This document shows, piece after piece, positions 1 to 8,562 of a DNA stretch of 64,000 bases. This stretch comes from Prosthecobacter sp. SYSU 5D2 (GTDB lineage: Bacteria > Verrucomicrobiota > Verrucomicrobiia > Verrucomicrobiales > Verrucomicrobiaceae). The position numbers were made by a program, and so were the translations under genes. The stretch spans positions 186,001 to 250,000 of the forward strand of contig NZ_JBBYXL010000009.1 of NCBI RefSeq assembly GCF_039655865.1, given 5' to 3'. A model generated the notes under the pieces. That model saw only the letters and a list, made by a program, of their open reading frames with translations. It was not told where the DNA came from and did not search any database. The stretch's first letter is position 1. Each line of letters begins with the position of its first letter.

Positions 1-2
1 TG

Positions 3-665
3 GAATGCGCCAAAATCTACAACGCCCAGGGCGCTGACGAGCTCGTCTTTCTGGACATCACCGCCAGCCATGAGGAGCGCAAGACCATGGTGGACGTCGT
101 CGCCCGCACGGCGGAGTCCTGCTTCATGCCCCTCACCGTCGGTGGCGGCATCCGCACCGTCGCCGATATGCGGGAAATGCTCCTCGCCGGCGCGGATAAA
201 GTCGGCATCAACACCGCCGCCGTCAAAACCCCCGACGTCATAGATGCCGCTGCCGAGGCCTTCGGCTGCCAGTGCCTCGTCGTCGCCATTGATGCCAAGC
301 GCAACGAGCACGGCTCCTGGACCGTCTATACCCACGGCGGCCGTTACCCCACCGAGCTAGATGCCGTGGAATGGGCAGCTGAAGTCTGCCGCCGGGGCGC
401 GGGGGAGATCCTGCTCACCAGCATGGATTCCGACGGCACCAAAGCCGGCTACGACATCGCCCTCACCCGCGCCGTCAGCGAGGCCGTCACCATCCCCGTC
501 ATCGCCAGCGGCGGCGCCGGCAACATCCAGCACATGGCCGATGTCCTCAGCGCTGGCAAAGCCGATGCCGTCCTCGCCGCCAGCATCTTTCACTTCGGTG
601 AATACACCGTCCGCGACGTCAAGACCTTCCTCGACAGCCAGGGCGTCCCCGTACGTCTGGTGTAG
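3..665 (+). CDS. hisF: Imidazole glycerol phosphate synthase subunit HisF (5' end outside window)
   Basis: HisF is the cyclase subunit of imidazole glycerol phosphate synthase. With HisH it turns PRFAR plus ammonia into imidazole glycerol phosphate and AICAR in histidine synthesis. The frame is open from the left edge, so about 33 residues are missing, including the first catalytic Asp. The 220 visible residues carry the (beta/alpha)8 landmarks: FLDITAS, the phosphate loop [14 protein letters not shown] with the second catalytic Asp, the second phosphate loop IASGGAG, and an end at VPVRLV that fits the family length. It converges with the carboxypeptidase gene to its right. hisA lies about 38 kb away, so the histidine genes are not clustered in this window. 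Identification is secure. Confidence 0.95.
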   Translation, partial: ECAKIYNAQGADELVFLDITASHEERKTMVDVVARTAESCFMPLTVGGGIRTVADMREMLLAGADKVGINTAAVKTPDVIDAAAEAFGCQCLVVAIDAKRNEHGSWTVYTHGGRYPTELDAVEWAAEVCRRGAGEILLTSMDSDGTKAGYDIALTRAVSEAVTIPVIASGGAGNIQHMADVLSAGKADAVLAASIFHFGEYTVRDVKTFLDSQGVPVRLV

Positions 666-680
666 AACCGTTGCGCCGCC

Positions 681-701
681 ATGGAGCGCACGCGTCCCCG
701 C
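681..701 (+). repeat. 21-bp dispersed repeat, copy 1
   Basis: This 21-bp sequence starts ATGGAGCGCACGCG and ends CCCCGC. It recurs without mismatch as its reverse complement at 15220-15240. Both copies are in non-coding or decayed sequence, this one just after hisF. A perfect 21-mer is not expected twice by chance in 64 kb, so it is probably part of a genome-wide repeat family. Confidence 0.7.
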
Positions 702-788
702 GTGCTGTTTCCTGCGTCCCGCGGGAAACCGTTCTGCGACGTGCTATTGAGCATCCCCTGCGCCCCAGCCCAAGGAACTCCTACAAGC

Positions 789-807
789 TGAGGCCAGGAT
801 GGCCTCA
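789..807. terminator. Hairpin between convergent hisF and carboxypeptidase genes
   Basis: An 8-bp perfect stem (TGAGGCCA / TGGCCTCA) closes a 3-nt GGA loop in the gap between two convergent genes. There is no T tract on either strand, so it is only a weak candidate for a shared transcription stop. Confidence 0.35.
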
Positions 808-824
808 CACCTTGGACTCCCCCC

Positions 825-2438
825 TCACTGCCCCGAGGCCATCCGCACAAACTTCGCCAGGTCCTCCTTCTGCTTCTTCAGGTCCGGCAGGTTCAGGTAC
901 ATCATGTGCCCGGCCGTGTAGTCATCCTCCGTGATGTTTTTCATCAGCTCCGGGTGGATGTTCAGATGCGAAAAGGTATAACGGGAAGCGTAGTACGGAG
1001 TCGCCATGTCATAATAGCCGTTGGAAACATGCACCTTCAGATAAGGGTTGGCCGTCATGCTCTCCGCCAAAATTTCGGACACATTGGCAAACTCGTTCTC
1101 CGCATTCCAGTTCCACTTCCCCACGCTCGTCAGGATGTTATAAGGCCGGTCCTCCTCAAATTTCAGATCGTTGCGCACATAGTGGTTAAAGGTGGAGGTA
1201 AACGCGCTGAAGACCGCGTCCGCGCTCGGATCCCGCTCCGCGTGGTTGTTCAGCGCATCGCGCATGTAGCTCGTATAGCGGCTGTCGAACCGGCCCACTA
1301 CCAGCCGTTTTTCACGCAGCAGCTCCGCATTGAACCGGCTCAAGGACACCCGCAGATCGGACGCCTCCACAAAGCTCTCGCTCAGGCCCGTCAGCCGCGC
1401 CATCTGCTTCACCACCTTCGCCCGCTGCTCCGGGTCCAGCGCCGCGCCCATCAGCAGCGCCTGGTTATACTCCCCGCTGGTAAAGGCCTCCGCCTCCTTC
1501 AGCACCTCCGCCAGTGGCCTGCCCTGCAGCGCCTTCCCCAGCTTTTGGTGATACCACGCCGTCGCTGTGAAGCTGGGCAGGTATAAAACATACGGCAGGT
1601 CATTCCCCTCCGCTCCCCAGATGGTCTGGAAGTTCAGCACCGTGGACACCAGCATGATGCCGTTCAGGTTCATCTTATGCGTCCGCAGCAGCTCCCCGCT
1701 CAGGGCCGCCGCGCGAGTCGTCCCATAGCTTTCGCCAATCAAAAATTTCGGCGACAGCCACCGTGATTCCTTGGTGATGTAGAGGCGGATAAATTCGCCA
1801 ATGCTCGCCGCATCCTCCTTCACGCCGAAGAAATTCTTCGCGTCCTCCGGCTTGGCCGCCCGGCTGTAGCCCGTGCTCACCGGGTCAATGAAAACCAGGT
1901 CCGTCTCATCCAGCAGCGAGTATTCATTTTCCACCAGTTCATACGGTGGCGGCACCGCAAAGCCATCGTCCCGCAGCTTCACCCGCTTCGGCCCCAGCAG
2001 CCCCAGGTGCATCCAGACTGAGGACGACCCCGGTCCGCCGTTGAAAGAAAACGTCAGCGGCCGTTTCGCCATCTCCGTCACCCCCTTCTTCGCATACGCC
2101 ACATAAAAAATGTCCGCCGTCACCTTCCCCTCCCCGTCCTTCAGGCTCAGCATCCCCGCCGTCGCCGTGTAGTCCACCTTCTGGCCGTCAATCATGAGGC
2201 TGTGCTCCGTCACCTTTTTGACCTCCGCCGCCTCCGGCTTGCTCCCCTTCTCGTCCTTGCCGCCTTTGGCCTCCGGGGCCTTCTTGTCGTCTTTGGCATC
2301 AGCCTCCGCCTTGGCATCCTTCGCCTCCGCCTTCTTCTCCCCCACCACCTTTTCAGGCTCAGGAGCCTGCGCCAGCGCAGCCGCAGAAGTCAGCATCAGC
2401 AGAGAAACGATCCGTGCAAAGTGGGTCAGAGAAAGCAT
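825..2438 (-). CDS. Secreted serine carboxypeptidase, peptidase family S10
   Basis: This 537-residue protein is predicted to be an exported S10 peptidase that removes C-terminal residues from peptides. It has a signal peptide (about residues 1-24, ending ALAQA), then a linker of about 50 residues made almost wholly of K, A, E and D, then the catalytic domain. The domain shows NGGPGSSS near residue 133 (oxyanion region), the nucleophile motif GESYG with Ser about 237, and a C-terminal TAGHMMY with the catalytic His. I chose the ATG at 2438 because it directly precedes the signal peptide; an in-frame ATG 33 bases upstream would add an unhelpful polar extension. The gene stands alone between hisF and tRNA-Val. 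The charged linker may span periplasm or envelope, but that is inference. Confidence 0.88.
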   Translation of the reverse strand: MLSLTHFARIVSLLMLTSAAALAQAPEPEKVVGEKKAEAKDAKAEADAKDDKKAPEAKGGKDEKGSKPEAAEVKKVTEHSLMIDGQKVDYTATAGMLSLKDGEGKVTADIFYVAYAKKGVTEMAKRPLTFSFNGGPGSSSVWMHLGLLGPKRVKLRDDGFAVPPPYELVENEYSLLDETDLVFIDPVSTGYSRAAKPEDAKNFFGVKEDAASIGEFIRLYITKESRWLSPKFLIGESYGTTRAAALSGELLRTHKMNLNGIMLVSTVLNFQTIWGAEGNDLPYVLYLPSFTATAWYHQKLGKALQGRPLAEVLKEAEAFTSGEYNQALLMGAALDPEQRAKVVKQMARLTGLSESFVEASDLRVSLSRFNAELLREKRLVVGRFDSRYTSYMRDALNNHAERDPSADAVFSAFTSTFNHYVRNDLKFEEDRPYNILTSVGKWNWNAENEFANVSEILAESMTANPYLKVHVSNGYYDMATPYYASRYTFSHLNIHPELMKNITEDDYTAGHMMYLNLPDLKKQKEDLAKFVRMASGQ

Positions 2439-2547
2439 AAGACCACCATAAACGGAAATCCCCCCGCGCATCTTCAGATTCCATCATTTCCCAAAAAAAG
2501 AACTGGCAAACCTTCCACAAGAGGCTTAACTCCTCGTCCACCCAATC

Positions 2548-2622
2548 GCGCGGTTAGCTCAGTGGTAGAGCATTGCCTTCACACGGCAAGGGTCGCAGGT
2601 TCGAACCCTGCACCGCGCACCA
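2548..2622 (+). tRNA. tRNA-Val (anticodon CAC)
   Basis: The 75-nt cloverleaf folds completely. The acceptor stem is GCGCGGT/ACCGCGC, the D arm is GCTC...GAGC, the anticodon stem TTGCC/GGCAA carries the loop TTCACAC (anticodon CAC, codon GUG), and the T arm is GCAGG-TTCGAAC-CCTGC. The 3' CCA is encoded at 2620-2622. A protein-like frame running through it is a translation artefact. Confidence 0.97.
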
Positions 2623-2927
2623 TTCTACACGTTTAGAATCATCTGTTTTTGGAGTTTGAAGCTTGGTTCCACCAACCGGTAAAAGGCGTCTGGCTAAACC
2701 AGTGTGGAGTTCAGGGTAGCTGAATGTGAACCACCGATGCCACAGAGAGCACAGATGTTCAGAAACGGGTTTCCTTCCTTTCTTCGTCCCTATCTGTGTC
2801 CATCCGTGTCATCTGTGGTTGATCTGGGTTCTCAGCGCGCCCAATGCCAGGCATCAGACGAGACCGCTATTTCCCATCAAAGCGCCGATACGATGCAATA
2901 AAACGGCGCCCCAGTCCTCGCACTTCT
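2623..2927. other. Non-coding gap after tRNA-Val holding an inverted repeat
   Basis: This 305-base gap lies between tRNA-Val and the L,D-transpeptidase gene. Its only clear structure is the inverted repeat at 2729-2820. Open frames crossing it read as repeat-derived nonsense (runs rich in C, H and P), and I see no supported gene or strong promoter. Confidence 0.6.
2729..2820. repeat. Imperfect inverted repeat of the 'CACAGATG' type
   Basis: The left arm (2729-2756, AACCACCGATGCCACAGAG...) and right arm (2792-2820, ...CCGTGTCATCTGTGGTT) are imperfect reverse complements of about 28 bases, separated by 35 bases. The sequence is built from variants of CACAGATG / CATCTGTG. It has the look of a dispersed palindromic element, not of an operator. 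Confidence 0.65.
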
Positions 2928-3923
2928 ATGAAACCCTCTTCGGCGCGTCGCCGAATCCGTTTGTCCCTGGCAGTCCTCTTTGCCAGCAGCCTGTTTGGGC
3001 TCACCAGTTGCGCCACCCGTCCGGTGACGGTCGCGGAGGCGGCAGACGCTGGGGCGGATGAGGTGTCACGCACGCAGGCGGTGCAGTTGCAGATCTTTCT
3101 GGATGGGGAGAACTTTGGTCCCGGCGTGGTGGATGGGCATCTGGGGGAGTTCACCCGCAAGGCGCTGGCCCTTTACCAGGAGTCGCAGGGATTGCCGCCG
3201 AGTGCGGTGCCGGAGGTGGGCCACATCGTGCCCTACACGGGGTATGCGGTAACGGCGGAGGACCTGAAGCGGCTGGGGACGATGGCGGTGGAGCCGGCGG
3301 AGCAGGCGGCGCAAAAGAGCCTGCCCTATGTGGGGCTGGGGGAGCTGCTGGCGGAACGGTTTCACACCACGGTGGCCTTCATCGCGGAGCTCAATGCGGG
3401 CCGGTCTCTGGATGCGCTGACACCGGGCGAGGTGATCCGGGTGCCGAATGTCCGGCGGCCGCTCCGCGTGGACCGTTTCCCTTCGGGTTATGCCAAACCG
3501 CCCGCCTCTGTGGCAGCGACCCGGCACGTGATCGTGGATACGCGTTTTCGCATGCTGCGGGTGATGGAGGAGTCACGGTTGCTGGCGGCCTTTCCTCTGA
3601 CGCCGGGGTCTGAGGAACACCCGGCACCGAAGGGGGAATGGAAGATCACCAATGCTGTACCGTGGCCGTGGTATCGCTATGATGAAGGCGTGCTGAAAAG
3701 GGGCGAGCGGACCGAGACCTTTTACAATCTGCCCCCTGGACCTAACAGCCCGGTGGGTCTGCTGTGGGCAGGCCTGAACCGCCCCGGCGTGGGCATCCAC
3801 GGCACCGCCTTTCCGGAGACGATCGGCCGTGCAGGCAGCCATGGGTGCATCCGGCTTTCCAACTGGGACGCGGCGACGTTTTACACGCTGGTGCAGAAAG
3901 GCATGCCTGTGACCATTCGATAA
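2928..3923 (+). CDS. L,D-transpeptidase lipoprotein (YkuD/ErfK family)
   Basis: This 331-residue lipoprotein is predicted to cross-link peptidoglycan stem peptides or attach proteins to them. The N-terminus is a basic, hydrophobic signal ending in a lipobox (LTSC), so the mature protein should be lipid-anchored. It is followed by a peptidoglycan-binding-like segment (DGENFGPGVVDGHLG...), a LysM-like stretch around residues 135-180, and a C-terminal YkuD domain with GIHGT and the catalytic SHGCIRLSN motif. The ATG at 2928 is preferred over an upstream in-frame ATG because it puts the signal peptide at the N-terminus. The gene is monocistronic and converges with the next gene at 3973. Confidence 0.88.
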   Translation: MKPSSARRRIRLSLAVLFASSLFGLTSCATRPVTVAEAADAGADEVSRTQAVQLQIFLDGENFGPGVVDGHLGEFTRKALALYQESQGLPPSAVPEVGHIVPYTGYAVTAEDLKRLGTMAVEPAEQAAQKSLPYVGLGELLAERFHTTVAFIAELNAGRSLDALTPGEVIRVPNVRRPLRVDRFPSGYAKPPASVAATRHVIVDTRFRMLRVMEESRLLAAFPLTPGSEEHPAPKGEWKITNAVPWPWYRYDEGVLKRGERTETFYNLPPGPNSPVGLLWAGLNRPGVGIHGTAFPETIGRAGSHGCIRLSNWDAATFYTLVQKGMPVTIR

Positions 3924-3972
3924 ATGCTTCTCCTGGATGCTGGATTTCTGGGTTCGGAGGCCCGCATCAGGT

Positions 3973-5784
3973 TTAATCCCCCGCCTCGACCTTCAGCGCC
4001 TCCAGCGGTATGACCGCCAGCTCAGCGCTGTTGTTGTTGGCCAGTTCACGGCCTTCTCCCACCCGGCCCACTTTGCCGCCGGTATTGGAATAACCAACGT
4101 AGAGGTGTCCCTCGTGCTCGACAGCGTAAGGATAAGAAAGGGCGGCTTTGGGGTGGGATTCGCCGGGGCCTTCGGGGAATTCGGCATGGCGGATCACCAG
4201 CACCCGGCTGAAAACGTTTTCACCGGGCCGCGTCAGCGCAATCGTCAGAGGGGAGCGCATCGAGACATCGGCAGATGTCGTGCATACCAGATAATGCTGA
4301 CCGGTGCTGAGTGTGCCTGCATAGGGTTTGCTAGTGATCATGGGCAGATTGGAAGGCAGGGATTCTGTCCAGGTCCGGCCATAGTCCTCACTGATGGCGA
4401 TGAGCGCCTTCCGCTCGCCACCGTAGCGAGAGACATTGGTGATGCGTTTGCCGCTGACAAAAACGGTGGATTCACCCCACATGTCCAGGCCGTCCGGTGC
4501 CGGGATGACGACGAGGTCCCACTTCGTAAGATCATCGCCATGGCTGATGGCCACGGCGGCGGGATTGGCCGGCGGCTTCAGGTATTTGGCCACCCGGATG
4601 CCGGCCATGATCCAGTTGCCGTCCGCCATTTTTAAAGGCTCCTGCATCGGCCAGAAGCCACCCTCAATGACGGTGCCCTTCGCCTGCCAGGTCTGGGTGG
4701 TTTCATCCAGCACATAAGCGCGGGTATGGATGTCCTTCATGAAGCCGGTGTAAGCACCCATGAAGGCCCAGAGCTGGCCCTGGTGGGAGAGGAAAGAGCC
4801 GTGGCTGATGCCGGTCCCAGGCTCACCACGGTCCATGGTGGCCACGGGGCTCCAGGTCCGGCCCAGGTCCTCGCTCACGCAATAGCGGGCCTCTTCCGTA
4901 TCCGTGTTTTCAGCGCCTTTGTTGTGACCAAAGGAGGCGTATAGCTTGCCCTTGTGAAAGGCCAGCCCCACGCCGTGAAGGAAGCGATAACCGTCTTTGG
5001 TAAACTCATACGGCTTGATGACGGAGAAGCGCGTGCCTGGGGCCAGCGGCAGTTCCAGGCTTTTTCCCAGCGTCTGCTTTTCATCCCAGAGCGGCGTTTT
5101 GGCGGCCAGAGGCTGGGGAATGTCATGGGTGGCGGAAGCTGGCTGATAGCGGCTGGCCACTTCAGCCGGAGTCAGGGCGGTGGGAGTGTATCGTACCTCA
5201 TCCAAAGCTCCCATAAACTGCTGCCGCAGCGATCCCAGGTCATTCACCCCGCCGAGCGTGATGGGCGCAGTGTTAGCCATCAGCGGTCTGGTCAAAGAGG
5301 TCTCACCCACCGGCTGTCCGTTCAGGTAAAGCAGGGCCTTGGATTTATGCACCGTCAGCGTCACCTGATGCCAGTGCCCCGCCTTCAGCTTCTCCTGGGT
5401 GCTGATGGTCTTCCAGCCCCCCTGATGCAGATAGGCACGCAGCGTGCCGTCCGCCTCGACGGTGAGGCTCCATTGACGTTCATCGGAAGAATAGCGGTTT
5501 TTCGCCGCGATGACCTGCTGGCCGCGGTTCAGGTGATAGGGATTGAACCAGACGGAAAAAGTGAAGCCGTGTTCCCCTGGATTCAGCTTCATCGTGTCCT
5601 TCAGTTCAATCACCGGCCGGCCGTCCAGCACCAGGCTTTTCTCCACCGCTCCAGGTGCGGTTTTGACCTTGCCATGCAGCGTCATTGACCCTGGGTCCGC
5701 AGTCTCCAGCGGCCAGTGTTTGGAATCCAAGGCCAGGCCGGGATGCAAAGCTCCCAGGGACAGAAGTGCGATGAGTTTTTTCAT
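3973..5784 (-). CDS. Secreted LamG-domain plus sialidase-like (BNR) beta-propeller protein
   Basis: This 603-residue exported protein has a signal peptide (MKKLIALLSLGALHPGLA). A concanavalin/LamG-type jelly roll at about residues 20-220 includes GFTFSVWFNPYHLN and LTLTVHKSKALLYLNGQ. A sialidase-fold propeller follows, with Asp boxes SEDLGRTW and SEDYGRTW. The architecture suggests carbohydrate binding plus glycan cleavage. I cannot see a full sialidase arginine triad, so the activity is open. The ATG at 5784 is chosen over an in-frame TTG three codons earlier. It lies 128 bases downstream of, and codirectional with, the barrel glycosidase gene, and the gap holds a palindrome at 5879-5893. 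Confidence 0.78.
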   Translation of the reverse strand: MKKLIALLSLGALHPGLALDSKHWPLETADPGSMTLHGKVKTAPGAVEKSLVLDGRPVIELKDTMKLNPGEHGFTFSVWFNPYHLNRGQQVIAAKNRYSSDERQWSLTVEADGTLRAYLHQGGWKTISTQEKLKAGHWHQVTLTVHKSKALLYLNGQPVGETSLTRPLMANTAPITLGGVNDLGSLRQQFMGALDEVRYTPTALTPAEVASRYQPASATHDIPQPLAAKTPLWDEKQTLGKSLELPLAPGTRFSVIKPYEFTKDGYRFLHGVGLAFHKGKLYASFGHNKGAENTDTEEARYCVSEDLGRTWSPVATMDRGEPGTGISHGSFLSHQGQLWAFMGAYTGFMKDIHTRAYVLDETTQTWQAKGTVIEGGFWPMQEPLKMADGNWIMAGIRVAKYLKPPANPAAVAISHGDDLTKWDLVVIPAPDGLDMWGESTVFVSGKRITNVSRYGGERKALIAISEDYGRTWTESLPSNLPMITSKPYAGTLSTGQHYLVCTTSADVSMRSPLTIALTRPGENVFSRVLVIRHAEFPEGPGESHPKAALSYPYAVEHEGHLYVGYSNTGGKVGRVGEGRELANNNSAELAVIPLEALKVEAGD

Positions 5785-5878
5785 GGTTGGCAAGCAGGTG
5801 GGGCGGAGGCAAATGCCCGCCGCCTGGATGCAAACGGGCCTGGCCCGCCAGATCCTCCGGCATAAAACGGTGAAGTCG

Positions 5879-5893
5879 GTGTTATATTAACAC
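5879..5893 (-). promoter_or_regulatory. Perfect palindrome upstream of the LamG/BNR gene
   Basis: GTGTTA-TAT-TAACAC is a perfect 6+6 inverted repeat in an AT-rich patch about 95 bases upstream of the 5784 start codon. A TTGACA hexamer occurs on the minus strand at 5916-5911, though its spacing to a -10 hexamer is poor. It could be an operator or promoter site; the sequence alone does not decide. Confidence 0.35.
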
Positions 5894-5912
5894 GACATCC
5901 TGCCCAGCGTTG

Positions 5913-7502
5913 TCAAGGCTGCCTGACGGTGCAATGAAGATCCGTCAGAGCCTGTGAACTCTGCGCTTTTAAGAGGCGCACTTCCACCTCATTGGCCCCT
6001 GGTTTGAGATCCTTAGCCTGCACGTCATATTCCAGCCACCGGTCGTTGACTTTGGCCGAGGACAAAGGTGTACCGTTCAGAGTAACGGCAGCATCCGCAG
6101 CCTCGACGGGCTTTTTGAATTGCACCCGCAGCCGGACCTTCGGCTGGCTGCCCTGGGGCTTGGCGGCGTAGTCATCACCAACCCTGAAGCGGACCTTGGC
6201 GGAAGCATCTTTGGTTAGGGGAAGCGGTCGCGCAGGATTCAGATCGGGGATGCGCATGAAGTCCGCATGGGGATACGTACCGCCTGCTGCCGCGCCGAGT
6301 CCGCGAACGCTGGCAAAGTAATCCTGGTCGAGCTTTTGCAGCATCTCACGCGAGCCAAGCTCCCGCCACAGCGGGCTGTTGGGGTTGAAGGAATTGAACA
6401 GATAAATGCCATCGGCACCGGCCTGCCAGGCATTCAGCGCCCGTCCGCGATACGTTCCCACCGCGCGCCGCAACTTTTGGGAATCCGGGTCTCTGATGCG
6501 GGATTCATCAAAGGAGGGATACACTTTCACCCCGTGCTTGCGGCCCAGATCCACGCTGTAGCTCCAGTCATTGAGCTGAAAGTAGCCGCTGGGAATGAAC
6601 AGGTCCATCAGACCGTCAGCGAGCCACTTTTCCAGATCCAGCCCCACCGCACGGCAAAATTCCACGGAGTCCGGCAGGCGCATGGCCACCAGGATGGGGC
6701 GGCCACGCTTCAGGCCCTCTTTCTCGGTCATGGTGCGGATGCGCTGCATGAGTCCGGTCATGAGCGCGCGCTCGGCATCGTTGCATTCCGTGCCGGTCAT
6801 GGCCGCGCGTTTGAAGAAGACCGGATGGCGGAAGAAGTCCAGCTCGACACCGTCCACATCGTAGTTTTGGCAGACCTCCTCCACGTAACGGAAGGCCAGG
6901 TCACGGATCTCGTCGCGGGTGAAGTCCACGGCGGACCAGGCCCCAAATTTCGGCCTAACATCAGGTGTGCTGATGAGCCATTCAGGGTGCTCTGTTTTGA
7001 GCTTGTTAGCCCGGAACATCACCGGGCCATATTCGGTGCGGCTGCCGTCATGTGTGTCATTGAGCCGGAAGGACCAGAAGACCTCCATGCTGTTTTGGTG
7101 GCCAAAGTCCACCATCACGCGCAGCGGGTCCGTGCCGGCGGCCAGCAGCTCCGGCGTCATGTTTTTGGAAAACAACGCCTCCTTGGTGGAAAACACCTGC
7201 CCAACCTTCGTCCCATGGGTGAACAGGCCGAAGCCTGAGCTCCAGGTGCAATAGAAAAGGCTGTCCACCTGGGAACCCGCCAGGGCTGCGGTGCGATGCC
7301 GCAGCAGTTCCTCCGGCGCGGTGCTGGTGCAGAGATACACCGGCTCATTGCCATCATTGTTAAAGATGATCCGCCGTTGCCGTCCGGCGGCCTCCTTGCG
7401 CAACGTGCGCAGTTCATCCAGGGACTGGATGGGAGCTTGCGCCGCAGACGGAAGGGCACTGAGAACCAGGCCGAGCGCGGCCAGGAGGAGCGTCGTTTTC
7501 AT
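5913..7502 (-). CDS. Secreted family-10-like (beta/alpha)8 glycosyl hydrolase
   Basis: This 529-residue protein has a clear signal peptide (MKTTLLLAALGLVLSALPSAAQA). Its barrel resembles the GHL10/DUF4015 type of putative glycosidases: RVMVDFGHQNSMEVFWSFRLND, the acidic strand-end motif YDVDGVELDFFRHP, and QAGADGIYLFN near the end of the barrel. About 90 C-terminal residues (from KVRFRVGDDY) form a beta-rich accessory domain. The substrate is unknown. Upstream are the stand-alone DUF1080 gene (76-base gap) and downstream the LamG/BNR protein, all on the minus strand. The three probably act on one extracellular glycan, but that is inference. Confidence 0.75.
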   Translation of the reverse strand: MKTTLLLAALGLVLSALPSAAQAPIQSLDELRTLRKEAAGRQRRIIFNNDGNEPVYLCTSTAPEELLRHRTAALAGSQVDSLFYCTWSSGFGLFTHGTKVGQVFSTKEALFSKNMTPELLAAGTDPLRVMVDFGHQNSMEVFWSFRLNDTHDGSRTEYGPVMFRANKLKTEHPEWLISTPDVRPKFGAWSAVDFTRDEIRDLAFRYVEEVCQNYDVDGVELDFFRHPVFFKRAAMTGTECNDAERALMTGLMQRIRTMTEKEGLKRGRPILVAMRLPDSVEFCRAVGLDLEKWLADGLMDLFIPSGYFQLNDWSYSVDLGRKHGVKVYPSFDESRIRDPDSQKLRRAVGTYRGRALNAWQAGADGIYLFNSFNPNSPLWRELGSREMLQKLDQDYFASVRGLGAAAGGTYPHADFMRIPDLNPARPLPLTKDASAKVRFRVGDDYAAKPQGSQPKVRLRVQFKKPVEAADAAVTLNGTPLSSAKVNDRWLEYDVQAKDLKPGANEVEVRLLKAQSSQALTDLHCTVRQP

Positions 7503-7577
7503 GAGGATGTCTCTCCGGTAATGGCCGGGCTGGATTAAAATGTATGGAGCCTGCCTGTCAGGACAGACTGGCTGGCT

Positions 7578-8396
7578 TCATTTGCCGGTCCATTTTTCAG
7601 TGAACTGGCCTAACGGATGAAGTTCATAACGGCGGACAATCATCTCTGCGCCTTCCGTCTGGATGCAGATGCGGCCTTCGGCAGGCTTGCACTCAAAGGC
7701 TTCATTGACGAGCTGGCCGTTGACGAAGTATTGCAGCGTGTCGCCTTTGGCAATGACTTCCAGGCGGTTCCAATCGCCGATGGGCGCATCGGTATCGTGC
7801 TTGCCACGGAAGTTGATTTTGTCGGCCCAGTCCTCATCGCGCTTTTCCCAGTTGATGCGGCCTTTGGTCACCACCTGGCGGGGTGCGCCCTTCTTCCAGC
7901 GTTTCTCCTTGTCGCGGTCCAGTTCATACTCCGCCGTCACGCTGGTGATGAGTTCCGTGCCGTCGGGCAGCTTGGGTGACAGGACCAAAATATCGCCAAT
8001 GCCGCCTTCGATGATCTGCGCCTCGATGCTGGCCATCCAGGTATCTGAGTAGGCGCCATGCGGGCCGTAGGCGTGAACGAGGATGCCGTTGTCACGGGTG
8101 CGATCCGCGCGCTTGCCCCAGGTGTTCGGGCCCCATTTGAAATCCACCACGAGATGGTAGTCCTTGTATCCCTCTTTGGTGACCATGTAGCCATAACCGC
8201 GACCACTGATGTTGAGCTGGCCGTCCTTGAGCTGAAAGACCTCGCTGGCCGGGTCTGCGAAATCCTGTTTCGGATTAATGTGGTATTCCACCTCACCGGC
8301 CTTCATGAGGTCCAGGACGTTGATCTTCTCTTTGACCGGTTCAGCAGAAAAGAGGGCGGAAGTGAATGCCAGGAGGCAAAGTGAGGTCAGGCGCAT
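7578..8396 (-). CDS. Secreted DUF1080 / 3-keto-disaccharide hydrolase domain protein
   Basis: This 272-residue protein has a signal peptide (MRLTSLCLLAFTSALFSAEP) and one DUF1080 (PF06439) jelly-roll domain. Characterised members of the family hydrolyse 3-keto-glycosides, but the chemistry here is not proven. Its whole length, including the signal peptide, is nearly identical to the first 270 residues of the large fusion protein at 34526-38020; identical blocks include GYGYMVTKE and GPHGAY. This implies a recent duplication or gene conversion. The ATG at 8396 starts the signal peptide; upstream in-frame codons are rejected as low-quality sequence. It is followed codirectionally by the barrel glycosidase. 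Confidence 0.88.
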   Translation of the reverse strand: MRLTSLCLLAFTSALFSAEPVKEKINVLDLMKAGEVEYHINPKQDFADPASEVFQLKDGQLNISGRGYGYMVTKEGYKDYHLVVDFKWGPNTWGKRADRTRDNGILVHAYGPHGAYSDTWMASIEAQIIEGGIGDILVLSPKLPDGTELITSVTAEYELDRDKEKRWKKGAPRQVVTKGRINWEKRDEDWADKINFRGKHDTDAPIGDWNRLEVIAKGDTLQYFVNGQLVNEAFECKPAEGRICIQTEGAEMIVRRYELHPLGQFTEKWTGK

Positions 8397-8504
8397 GGTG
8401 TGTATGAATGAGGAACCCGGTATAAACGTTCCTTCTCCCTGGCCCTCTCCGCCCGAATCGCACCGGTGGTGATGCTTTTGTGATATTGAGGCATGGCCTG
8501 ATAA

Positions 8505-8535
8505 AGAAACAGCCGGGACGTTTCCGTCCCGGCTG
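8505..8535 (-). terminator. Rho-independent terminator of rpiB-glyA
   Basis: An 11-bp perfect GC-rich stem (CAGCCGGGACG / CGTCCCGGCTG, 8510-8535) closes a 4-nt loop. On the minus strand it is followed by GTTTCTTTAT. It lies 27 bases after the stop codon of the rpiB-glyA fusion and upstream of the DUF1080 gene, so it should separate the two transcripts. Confidence 0.85.
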
Positions 8536-8562
8536 CTCATTGGTGATTAGGGTTTGCCTCGT

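Noticed and set aside
2202-2636. Frame ending AVSSVVEHCLHTARVAG over tRNA-Val
   Set aside because: Translation of the tRNA sequence joined to antisense of the carboxypeptidase; not a gene.
2704-3061. Short + strand frames in the gap before the L,D-transpeptidase gene
   Set aside because: They translate the CACAGATG-type inverted repeat and have no protein-like pattern.
8396-8540. Upstream extension of the DUF1080 gene to 8540
   Set aside because: The added 48 residues are low-complexity and would bury the signal peptide.
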